Below the pieces are notes generated by a model. The model ran no database searches and was not told the origin of the DNA. It was given only the letters and a program-made list of their open reading frames with translations. From Candidatus Hebobacterum abditum (GTDB lineage: Bacteria > Armatimonadota > Hebobacteria > Hebobacterales > Hebobacteraceae): 64,000 nucleotides of DNA. The first letter of the stretch is position 1. The number at the start of each line of letters is the position of its first letter. A program made the translations under genes and the position numbers. The stretch lies in NCBI GenBank assembly GCA_029821875.1, contig JALGXW010000006.1, positions 62,001-126,000 on the forward strand, read 5' to 3'. This document shows, piece by piece, positions 16,765 through 24,323 of this stretch.

Positions 16765-19674
16765 ATGTGGCTATCATTCTCCAGACCTCAATACTTGCTG
16801 CTGCTGCCGGTCGCCGGCGCTCTGCTCTGGTGGTCTGCCCGCGCCAGCTACGCCGACCTGACTGGGGCCCGTCGATGGATCGCATGGGTGCTGCGCTCGG
16901 CGATCGTCCTGGCGCTCATCTTCGCTCTGGCGGGCGCACAGCTCGTGAAGCGGAGCAAGGAACTCGTCGTGGTCTTCGCCCTGGACGAGTCCTTCAGCAT
17001 CCCGGCCGAGGAACGGGCCCGCGCCATCGGGTTCATCCACGACTCACTGGGGGGCCGCCGGCCATCGGACCGGGCGGCCCTCGTGGTCTTCGGCCGCGAC
17101 GCCGCCGTGGAGTCCGAGAACCTCCGGGCGGCGGAGGGTGCCCAGATAGCCTCGCGGCCGGCTCCCGGGCATACCGATATCTCGGCGGGCATGCGGCTGG
17201 CCCTTGGACTCGTTCCGCCGGAGGCCGCAGGTCGCATCGTCCTCCTCTCCGATGGGAACGAGAACGTAGGATCGGCGCTGCCGGAGGTGCTGCTGGCCCG
17301 CGCCAACCGCGTTCCCATCGACGTCGTCCCTCTCAGCACGCGGCGAGCGAAGGATGTCCTCGTGCGAGAGGTGCGCGTGCCCTCGCAGGCGCGCCGCGAT
17401 GAGCCGTTCCCCCTCAGCATAACCCTCGAGGCGACCGAACCGGCGCAGGCAACGCTCACCATCCTCGTGAACGACGAGCCGGTGGACACGCGCCCGGTTA
17501 CCCTCGCCACAGGCGTGTCCGCGCTGAGGGTGCCGGTCTCGCTCCCGGAGTCGGGGTTCCACGAGATAGAAGTGTTGCTTGAGAGTGAGGGCCAGCTCTG
17601 TGCGGAGAACGACCGCGGAGCCGGCTTCGTCAGGATAAGGGGCGACCCACGCCTCCTTCTCGTCGATGCGTATCCGCCGGACGCAGAGACCCTGGCCGCC
17701 CGTCTGGAGACACAGGACTTGGCTGTGGACGCCGCAGGTTCGTCTGCCATACCGATCAACGCGGCCGACCTCGAGCGCTACGACGCGGTCTTCCTCTCCA
17801 ATATCCCGGCCTACAACATGAGCAACGACCAGATGGAGATGTTGAGGGATGCGACCCGTGATCGGGGCATCGGGCTGGGGATGATAGGAGGCGAGTTCTC
17901 CTTCGGCGCAGGCGGCTATTACCGCACCGCGGTCGAGGAAGCTCTCCCAGTGGACATGGATGTCACCAAGAACCGCGTCTTCCCCGGCTCGGCCGTGCTG
18001 ATGGTGATGGACACCTCCGGCAGCATGGGTGCAATCGAGGACGGCCGCGAGAAGATCGAGCTTGCCGCGGAGGCCGCCTGCGCGGTGGTGGACCTGCTCC
18101 AGCCCATGGATTCGGCCGGCCTGATCGCCAGCGATCCCCGGCCGACCTCTGTATGCGAACTGCGGCGACTCGACAACAAGAACTCGGTGAAGCGCGACAT
18201 CCGGTCCGTGCGCGCCGGAGGAGGCGGGATTGCATGCTACCCGTCGCTGAGTGCGGCCTATGAAATCATGCGGACGGTCAAGTCGCCCATCCGTCACATC
18301 ATCTTACTGGCCGACGGGAGCGACTGCGACGAGCAGGCCGGCTGCGTGCCCCTGGTCGACCAGATGGCGAGAGAGCAGATCACCGTGACGGCGGTCGCCT
18401 TCGGCGACGGTCCGCACGTGCCGTTCCTCAAGGAAGTCGCGGCCGCCGGACGGGGGCAGTACTACCTCACCGAAATGGCAAGGGACCTGAAGAAGATCTT
18501 CACCCGGGAGACTTTGACGATAGCGAAATCCGTGCTGGTCGAGGAGGCCTTCCGTCCATCCCTGGCCGACAGCACGGCCCCGGTCTCGGGGGTCGACTGG
18601 GCCTCGGTTCCGCCACTGCTCGGCTACGTCGCAACAACACCTAAGTCGCTGGCTCGGGTGCCGCTGACCTCGCACAAACAAGACCCTGTCTTCGCTCACT
18701 GGCAGTATGGTCTGGGCAGGAGCATAGCCTTCACCTCCGACGCCAAGCCTCACTGGGCGGCATCGTGGCTTGGCTGGGATGGTTTTTCCCAGTTCTGGGG
18801 GCAAGCGGTTCGGTGGAGTCTGCGCAACCTGACGTCCGACGTGCTGTACCCGAGGGTGGAGCGCAAGGGCGACCAGGCGCGCCTGGTCGTAGATGCCGTC
18901 GCGTCTGACGGTTCGCTCATCAATGGACTCACGATCGAGGGCGCCCTCAACGGGCCGGACGCAAGCCGCGAAGAGGTCGTGCTCTCTCAGGTCGCGCCGG
19001 GGCGCTACGAAGCCATCGTGGAGGCAGCGAATAGCGGCGCCTATATCCTGGGGCTGGCGGCCGACGGGCCTGGCGGCTTCAATGCCCAGCAGACCTTCGG
19101 GTTCGAAGTCGGGTATCCACCGGACTTCGCCGAAACACAACCAGCAGAGGCCTTCCTCCGAGGCATCGCCGCGCAGACGGGAGGCAGGCTGCTCGAAGGC
19201 CCGTCAGAGGTGTTCTTGCCTCCATCCCTGACACCGCGGGTGCCGCGCGACATCTGGCGCGGCCTGCTCTGGCTGGCTGTCATCTTGCTGCCGCTCGATG
19301 TCGCCGTCCGACGCCTGGTAGTGCGCCGGGAGGATCTCGAGCTGTTCACAGCCCCCGCAGCGAACGCCCTTGCAGCCATGCGCAAGCGGCGCACTGCGCG
19401 GGAGGCGGCCAGAGCGGAGCACATGGGCCGACTGCTCGCCCGAAAGAAGGAGGCGCGCGCGCGGGCGGCCGAGGAGCCATCTCCTCGCGTGCCGAGCATT
19501 GATGCGCCAAGGCCGGGGGTGCCGCCTGTGACACCAGAAGCCGCGCGCGCTCGGCCCACTGAAGGCGAGGAGGCCGAGGCCCCGGCCGAGCCGGAGATGC
19601 CGGAGAAGAGCACGACCGAGCATCTACTCGATGTGAAGCGCCGACGAAGGCAGGAAGGTTCAGAGGAGAACTAG
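16765..19674 (+). CDS. Large membrane protein with two VWA domains and a GATase-like region
   Basis: This 969-residue protein ends the operon. Two helices lie near the N-terminus (about residues 7-60). A first VWA-like domain has the MIDAS LDESFS (about 72-77), followed by an Ig-like stretch. A region resembling the GATase1-like fold (about 290-400, RLLLVDAYPPD and GIGLGMIGGEFSFGAGGYY) comes next, then a second VWA domain with DTSGSMG (about 415-421). A transmembrane helix (about 830-848) precedes a charged, proline-rich cytoplasmic tail of about 100 residues. The domain order resembles membrane VWA/GATase proteins encoded with MoxR in Planctomycetota and related phyla. It starts 3 bases after the previous stop. 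Confidence 0.85.
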   Translation: MWLSFSRPQYLLLLPVAGALLWWSARASYADLTGARRWIAWVLRSAIVLALIFALAGAQLVKRSKELVVVFALDESFSIPAEERARAIGFIHDSLGGRRPSDRAALVVFGRDAAVESENLRAAEGAQIASRPAPGHTDISAGMRLALGLVPPEAAGRIVLLSDGNENVGSALPEVLLARANRVPIDVVPLSTRRAKDVLVREVRVPSQARRDEPFPLSITLEATEPAQATLTILVNDEPVDTRPVTLATGVSALRVPVSLPESGFHEIEVLLESEGQLCAENDRGAGFVRIRGDPRLLLVDAYPPDAETLAARLETQDLAVDAAGSSAIPINAADLERYDAVFLSNIPAYNMSNDQMEMLRDATRDRGIGLGMIGGEFSFGAGGYYRTAVEEALPVDMDVTKNRVFPGSAVLMVMDTSGSMGAIEDGREKIELAAEAACAVVDLLQPMDSAGLIASDPRPTSVCELRRLDNKNSVKRDIRSVRAGGGGIACYPSLSAAYEIMRTVKSPIRHIILLADGSDCDEQAGCVPLVDQMAREQITVTAVAFGDGPHVPFLKEVAAAGRGQYYLTEMARDLKKIFTRETLTIAKSVLVEEAFRPSLADSTAPVSGVDWASVPPLLGYVATTPKSLARVPLTSHKQDPVFAHWQYGLGRSIAFTSDAKPHWAASWLGWDGFSQFWGQAVRWSLRNLTSDVLYPRVERKGDQARLVVDAVASDGSLINGLTIEGALNGPDASREEVVLSQVAPGRYEAIVEAANSGAYILGLAADGPGGFNAQQTFGFEVGYPPDFAETQPAEAFLRGIAAQTGGRLLEGPSEVFLPPSLTPRVPRDIWRGLLWLAVILLPLDVAVRRLVVRREDLELFTAPAANALAAMRKRRTAREAARAEHMGRLLARKKEARARAAEEPSPRVPSIDAPRPGVPPVTPEAARARPTEGEEAEAPAEPEMPEKSTTEHLLDVKRRRRQEGSEEN

Positions 19675-19831
19675 CCAGCAGGAGCCCCTAGCTCCGAAGC
19701 TGCAGCCCAACGGTCCCAGCGCGCGGCAGGCTGCGTCCGGCCGAGACAGAATCCCCTACGCGCACACCGATACCTCACCGCCAGGCATCTTCAGCACGTC
19801 TGCTGCATGTTCGTTGCGGGAGGATTCAGCA

Positions 19832-20629
19832 GTGCCCGAACTGCCCGACGTCGTCGGCTTCCAGCGATATCTAGGCTCGACCTCTCTGCACCAGAAGATT
19901 GTTCGCACCAAGGTGAGCGACCGTCGGATCCTGGATGGCATATCCGCTCAACAGCTCTCCCGCCATCTCGCAGGCAGAGCGTTCGACGAGACCGCGCGGC
20001 ACGGGAAGTACCTCTTCGCCAGGGCCGGTGACGAAGGGTGGCTCGTGCTGCACTTCGGCATGACCGGCTCGCTCGGCTACTACGCGCGGGGGCGGCGGGC
20101 GCCGGAGTACGCGCGCGTGACCCTCGATTTCGCGAACGGCAACCATCTCGCCTACGTCAACAAGCGAATGCTGGGGAGGGTTGGCTTTGTCCTTGACCTG
20201 GTTGCGTACGTCGAAGCACAGGGGCTGGGCGTTGACGCCCTGTCGAGACGCCTGAGCGGCCGGATGTTCGCGCGGCTCATGGCGGGACGCACCGGGCCCG
20301 TCAAGGCGCGACTGATGGATCAGTCACTTGTCGCGGGGGTGGGCAACATCTACAGCGACGAGATTCTCTTCCAGGCGCGTCTTCATCCCGCGACTGACGC
20401 CTCCGTCCTGAACTATGGCGACATCAAGAGGCTGTACCGGGTCATGCGCCGCGTGCTGCGCGTGGCGGCCGACAAGGGGGGCGATATCGACAAGTTCCCG
20501 AGGGGCTACTTCCTGCCGAGGCGCGAGAAGGGCGCCCCTTGCCCAGGCTGTGGAGGACAGGTCGAGAGGATCGTCGTGGTCGGCCGCTCCGGCTACTTCT
20601 GCCCGCAGTGCCAGAAGCGAAAGCAGTGA
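19832..20629 (+). CDS. mutM: Fpg/Nei-family DNA glycosylase (formamidopyrimidine-type)
   Basis: A 265-residue base-excision repair enzyme that removes oxidised bases and cleaves the strand at the resulting site. Family features are the N-terminal PELPDV, whose proline is the nucleophile after Met removal, Glu3, the lysine in RHGKYL, and LHFGMTGSL. Others are LVAGVGNIYSDEILF and a C-terminal zinc finger with two CxxC pairs (CPGC, CPQC). The GTG at 19832 places the proline at position 2 and has GGGAGGA upstream. The longer TTG start would destroy the catalytic N-terminus. It sits 157 bases after the operon. MutM versus Nei specificity is not certain. Confidence 0.88.
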   Translation: MPELPDVVGFQRYLGSTSLHQKIVRTKVSDRRILDGISAQQLSRHLAGRAFDETARHGKYLFARAGDEGWLVLHFGMTGSLGYYARGRRAPEYARVTLDFANGNHLAYVNKRMLGRVGFVLDLVAYVEAQGLGVDALSRRLSGRMFARLMAGRTGPVKARLMDQSLVAGVGNIYSDEILFQARLHPATDASVLNYGDIKRLYRVMRRVLRVAADKGGDIDKFPRGYFLPRREKGAPCPGCGGQVERIVVVGRSGYFCPQCQKRKQ

Positions 20630-20734
20630 TATGTGTGCCCGCCCAACATAGAGGCGAGGCAAAGCGCACGACGTGACTGGCACCACGACGTCCGAGGCAT
20701 CTATCCGAAGCCCATCTTCCTGCGGACGGCCGCG

Positions 20735-21544
20735 TCAGGAGGCGGTCTGACGCACCTGCGCCAGGCTCTGCTCGAACAGACGGACGTCCTCTTCGAGCTC
20801 GTTGGGCCTGGGCTTCGTGTAGATCCCAACGCAGACGGCGTCGCCGGGCCGCATGTGGCGTGCAGCATAGTCGAAGGCGGCGCGGGGATCGTTGCGGCCG
20901 CAGGCCATGATCTTGTAGTGAATCACCGGCTTGGAGAGGCGCTGGATGGCCGCGACCATGCGCTCCCGGTCGGCGTCATCGAACCACTCGTCCGTCGGGT
21001 CGAGATGCTCCGGGCTCTTGTCCCGCGGGACCGGGTTGTAGTAGGAACACATGTAGAAGTCGCAGTCCAGGTGCTCCTCCGCCCACTCGAAGATCTGGGG
21101 CGTGTGCCCCGCGACACCTGCGGGGAGCCCCGCGTCGTGGATCATGTTGATGACCGCCGGGATCTCGTCGAGCCGGCCGTGGATCCGATAGTGATCCATC
21201 TGTCCACCGTGGATGAAGGCGGCCTTCGCGCCGAAGCGAATGCCGTTCAAAGCACCACGCTCGGGCGTCCCGATCTCCGGGCAGGTCTGAGCGATCCACT
21301 GGATGGTGCCGCCCTCGTCCCAGTGCTCCATCAGGGTCCGGATGACGTGATGATCGGCCCGGCCGATATGGGTCGTGATGCCGAGGCGCTCCGCCTCGCG
21401 GTAGGTGGCCTTGATTCGCTCGCACGTGTAATAGTGCCGCTGCTCGTCATCGGTCTCCACGCTCTGATGGCTGAAGCCGCTGAACGGATTGCCGCCGAGG
21501 ATGAACCGACTCAGTTCGAGTTCGCCAAACTTGACGTGTTCCAC
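20735..21544 (-). CDS. TIM-barrel protein, aldo/keto reductase-like
   Basis: A 269-residue soluble protein. The N-terminus (LSRFILGGNPFSGFSH) and the C-terminal PVIHYKIMACGRNDPR stretch resemble the first and later strands of aldo/keto reductase barrels. I cannot find the full Asp-Tyr-Lys-His catalytic set, so enzymatic activity is uncertain. The protein is rich in His, Asp and Tyr and could instead be an isomerase-like barrel. The GTG start has GGAG about ten bases upstream. It follows the pseudopilin-like membrane gene by 31 bases and probably shares its promoter. Confidence 0.6.
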   Translation of the reverse strand: MEHVKFGELELSRFILGGNPFSGFSHQSVETDDEQRHYYTCERIKATYREAERLGITTHIGRADHHVIRTLMEHWDEGGTIQWIAQTCPEIGTPERGALNGIRFGAKAAFIHGGQMDHYRIHGRLDEIPAVINMIHDAGLPAGVAGHTPQIFEWAEEHLDCDFYMCSYYNPVPRDKSPEHLDPTDEWFDDADRERMVAAIQRLSKPVIHYKIMACGRNDPRAAFDYAARHMRPGDAVCVGIYTKPRPNELEEDVRLFEQSLAQVRQTAS

Positions 21545-21575
21545 CGATGTGATTCTCCGATTGCCGCGTTCCCTA

Positions 21576-22340
21576 TCACTTCGCCGGCTCCACGGACCAT
21601 CCTATCCCCGCGGTGCCCATTGCGAGGTCCTCCCGTTTCACCCACACCACCCGGCCGCTCGCCAGGCCGTAGTTGTCGCCCTCCAGGTGCCTCGGCTTCG
21701 CCGGCAGCGCCTCCGGTCCGCCGGCGCCGTTCCATCCCCTGGGGCTTTCGAAGACCACGACGACCGCGTCGGGCTCTGCGATGTCATTGACCCGCACCCC
21801 GCTCAAGGCGCGGTTGTACGCAAAGGCGCACCGGAGGCCTTCTGCCTCCAGACACCCGAAGACTTGCTCGTTCTTGACGTAGTCCCACAGCAAGTCACAC
21901 CAGGCGTCCGCGGGTGGGAATGCGCCATCGTTATCCTCCAGGTACATCTGAAACGCGAGGGCGATGTTCATCGCGTTCGAGAGACACACCGTCTTGCGCG
22001 CTCCGTCGCGCCTGCATCCGGGGCAGAAGGTGGATGGACTCCCCAGCAGCATCAGGAGCACCAGCGCCACGCCCACAACGACGCAGCCCATGAACGGGCG
22101 CGCAGCCGATGGCTGGCGGGCGGGGGCTGCCTCTCCCTCCCCCACCGCCAACCGCCTGGAGCGCCGCACGAGCGAGGACTCGATCACTAATGCCGCAATG
22201 CCGATTGCGTAGGCCGCCCAGGCGAGGATCGGAAGCATGCGTGCGATTCCGACAAGGACCAGCCCGAAGGCCGCAGGGACGACTCCACGAGCCACCCAGA
22301 TGAGCCACACGTCTCGCGCTGCTCGGCCCTGCTCCCCCAT
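21576..22340 (-). CDS. Membrane protein with a pseudopilin-like C-terminal domain
   Basis: A 254-residue protein. Two to three hydrophobic segments occupy the first 105 residues (GVVPAAFGLVLVGIARMLP; ILAWAAYAIGIAALVIESSL; GCVVVGVALVLLMLLG). The C-terminal part carries CLSN-MNIALAFQMYLEDNDGAFPP, a signature typical of the DUF1559/type II pseudopilin-like proteins abundant in Planctomycetota and Armatimonadota. The usual prepilin N-terminal peptide with Gly-Phe-Glu is absent. ATG 22340 follows GGAGAG by seven bases. The ATG at 22382 has no such site. Function unknown. Confidence 0.65.
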   Translation of the reverse strand: MGEQGRAARDVWLIWVARGVVPAAFGLVLVGIARMLPILAWAAYAIGIAALVIESSLVRRSRRLAVGEGEAAPARQPSAARPFMGCVVVGVALVLLMLLGSPSTFCPGCRRDGARKTVCLSNAMNIALAFQMYLEDNDGAFPPADAWCDLLWDYVKNEQVFGCLEAEGLRCAFAYNRALSGVRVNDIAEPDAVVVVFESPRGWNGAGGPEALPAKPRHLEGDNYGLASGRVVWVKREDLAMGTAGIGWSVEPAK

Positions 22341-22411
22341 GACTGACTCTCCGTCCTCGCCGCAGGCCGGTGAGTGCATCATGCCTGTTGTTCGGCTGTG
22401 GACGCTAGCTG

Positions 22412-22441
22412 ATTCTACCCTTCAGACGCTTGCTTTGCCAA
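22412..22441 (-). promoter_or_regulatory. Candidate promoter of the pseudopilin-like/TIM-barrel pair
   Basis: On the minus strand TTGGCA (22441-22436) precedes TAGAAT (22417-22412) with 18 bases between. Both are close to the sigma-70 consensus. The site lies about 70 bases before the ATG at 22340. Confidence 0.5.
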
Positions 22442-22452
22442 TGATGCTCTCG

Positions 22453-22481
22453 CTGACGGTCGCCGGACGACCCGCGACAAT
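22453..22481 (+). promoter_or_regulatory. Candidate promoter of the exbB-exbD-tonB operon
   Basis: CTGACG (22453-22458) and GACAAT (22476-22481) are separated by 17 bases. They lie about 65 bases before the exbB start. The -10 matches five of six consensus bases. Confidence 0.45.
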
Positions 22482-22546
22482 CCCCAGGGCGCCGTGTCTA
22501 ACCCGCAAGGGACGGAAACACAATCGCAGCAATGGAGGAAGCACTC

Positions 22547-23164
22547 TTGTTCGACCCGATCCTAAAGGGTGGGATCGTGATGATTCCACTCCTGCTGTGT
22601 TCCGTGATCGCGCTGGTGATTTCGATTGAGCGCTGGCTCTATCTCCGCCATGCCCGGGTGGACACGAGCCGGTTGATGAGCAAGATCCGCTCCGCGCTCG
22701 ACGAGGGCTCGACCCAGCAGGCCCGCGGCAACTGCGAGGCAACACCAGGGCCGGTAGCGCGGGTCCTCGGGGCCAGCCTGGCCCACTTCGACATGCCTAA
22801 GGAGGACCTCCGCGAGGTGGCGAGGGAAGAGGCCCTCGCCCAGCAGCCGGTGCTAGACGGCCGTCTGCCCGTCCTCGCCACGATGGTCACGATCGCGCCG
22901 CTCCTCGGCCTGCTCGGGACCATCTCCGGGCTGATCAAGGTCTTCCACGTCATCGCGGGCGGCGGAATCGGTGACGCGACTCAGCTTTCCGGAGGAATCG
23001 CCGAGGCGCTGATCACGACCTTCACCGGGCTCTCGATCGCTATTCCGTTCCTCGTCGTGTACAACGCGCTCTCCGGCCGCGTCGAGTCGTTGATGCACGA
23101 GATCGAGCTTCGCGTGACGGAGCTGCTGAACCTGCAGACGGCCAACGCGAGGGTGCGGTCATGA
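22547..23164 (+). CDS. exbB: MotA/TolQ/ExbB proton channel family protein
   Basis: A 205-residue inner-membrane protein with a first helix near the N-terminus (GIVMIPLLLCSVIALVISIE). Two more helices in the second half carry the family signature LATMVTIAPLLGLLGTISGLIKVF and ITTFTGLSIAIPFLVVYN. ExbB forms the pentameric proton channel that powers TonB. I chose TTG 22547 because GGAGGA lies eight bases upstream. The ATG at 22532 sits directly before that site. Its stop overlaps exbD by 4 bases (ATGA). ExbB versus TolQ is decided by the TonB-like gene two positions downstream. Confidence 0.9.
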   Translation: MFDPILKGGIVMIPLLLCSVIALVISIERWLYLRHARVDTSRLMSKIRSALDEGSTQQARGNCEATPGPVARVLGASLAHFDMPKEDLREVAREEALAQQPVLDGRLPVLATMVTIAPLLGLLGTISGLIKVFHVIAGGGIGDATQLSGGIAEALITTFTGLSIAIPFLVVYNALSGRVESLMHEIELRVTELLNLQTANARVRS

Positions 23165-23595
23165 GCGAGGCGTTCGTACTGCCGCGGCGCCGGCGGCGGA
23201 TCAGGCCCTATCTCGACCTCACCGCGATGATCGACACGGTCTTCAACCTGCTTATCTTCTTCGCCGTCGCGTCGAGCTTCGTGGGCGCGAGGGCAGGCAT
23301 CGACCTACGGCTACCAAGCGCCAAGACCGCGCAGCCGGTGCCGGAGCGGGTCGTGCTCACACTGCTGCCCGGCCAGCCGATCCAGGTTGACGGGCGCACC
23401 GTGCCCCACGAAGAGATAGGTCCGGCCATCACACGTCTGACCGGCGGCGATCTCGACACCCAGATCGTCGTAATGGCCGATGCCAGGGTGCCCTACGAGG
23501 AGCTGGTGGCAGCGCTCGACGAGGTGCGGCTCGCCAAGTACCACCGCATCGCCCTGGCGGCGAAGGCGAAGACGGAAGAGAAGCCGACGCGTTGA
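23161..23595 (+). CDS. exbD: ExbD/TolR biopolymer transport protein
   Basis: A 144-residue protein with one N-terminal transmembrane helix (MIDTVFNLLIFFAVASSF, about residues 23-40). The conserved membrane Asp is in YLDLTAMIDTVFNLLIFF. A periplasmic domain with VVMADARVPYEELVAALDEVR follows. It couples proton flow through ExbB to TonB. It overlaps both neighbours by 4 bases, which suggests translational coupling and fixed stoichiometry. Confidence 0.92.
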   Translation: MSEAFVLPRRRRRIRPYLDLTAMIDTVFNLLIFFAVASSFVGARAGIDLRLPSAKTAQPVPERVVLTLLPGQPIQVDGRTVPHEEIGPAITRLTGGDLDTQIVVMADARVPYEELVAALDEVRLAKYHRIALAAKAKTEEKPTR

Positions 23596-24323
23596 ACCCC
23601 ATCGCAGCAGACAGTGGTCAACTGCCTCGCCGCGTCGAGCCCATGCCTGCTGGTCGCAGGTACGGGGTCGCCACGAGTTCTTCAGTGGCCTTCCACATAG
23701 CTCTTCTGCTCCTCATCTGCCTTCTCGCTGGCCGCACACCGGCGGCCCCCGAGGTGCTCATTCCAATAGAGCTGAGCCTCGTCGGCGAAGCTGGCGGACA
23801 GGTCGAACTCGGCGGAGGCGGGCAGCCCGAGGCCGAACCCAAAGAGGTCTCGGCCCCTGCACCGAGTCCTGAGCCGAGTCCAGAGAAGCCGACGAGCGAA
23901 GGCGAGGCCGCCGAGCCGGCGCCCGCGGCGCCCGAGGTGCTGACCTCGGAGAAGGGTGAGGAGCCGGCCGCGCCGGTCGGCGAGGGCGAGGAGGAGGCCG
24001 GTCCTGGCGGGCCGGAGGAGAAGCCGGCCGGGCCGACGAGAGGGCCCGGGGCGGCGGGCGGCTCGGCGCCGACGTATCCAAAGGACGCCCTCGACCGCGG
24101 TCTCGAGGGGAAGGTGAGCCTCTCCGTCGCCGTCGCGGCCGACGGCGCCGTGTCGTCGGTCTCCGTGGCACACAGTTCCGGCCACGACATCCTGGACCAG
24201 GCCGCTGTGCGAGCGGTGAAGCGCGATTGGCGGTTCCTGGCGGCCCTCGAGAATGGCGAGCCGACCTCCGGCTCGATCACGGTGACATTCGAGTTCACGT
24301 CGGGGAAGGTTGAGGTCAAGTGA
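23592..24323 (+). CDS. tonB: TonB family energy-transducing protein
   Basis: A 243-residue protein. A single transmembrane helix (about residues 33-48, VAFHIALLLLICLLAG) is followed by a Pro/Glu/Ala/Gly-rich periplasmic spacer (about 75-155). The C-terminal TonB domain (about 158-240) shows YPKDALDRGLEGKV, VSVAHSSGHDILDQAAVRAVKRDW and FEF. The TTG start overlaps the exbD stop. TonB contacts outer-membrane receptors, so it argues for a diderm cell. No TonB-dependent receptor is encoded in this window. Confidence 0.88.
   Translation: MNPIAADSGQLPRRVEPMPAGRRYGVATSSSVAFHIALLLLICLLAGRTPAAPEVLIPIELSLVGEAGGQVELGGGGQPEAEPKEVSAPAPSPEPSPEKPTSEGEAAEPAPAAPEVLTSEKGEEPAAPVGEGEEEAGPGGPEEKPAGPTRGPGAAGGSAPTYPKDALDRGLEGKVSLSVAVAADGAVSSVSVAHSSGHDILDQAAVRAVKRDWRFLAALENGEPTSGSITVTFEFTSGKVEVK

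Noticed and set aside
19681-19695. Hairpin GGAGC/GCTCC after the nine-gene operon as a terminator
   Set aside because: The stem is only 5 bases with no T-run, so it is not distinguishable from chance in GC-rich DNA.
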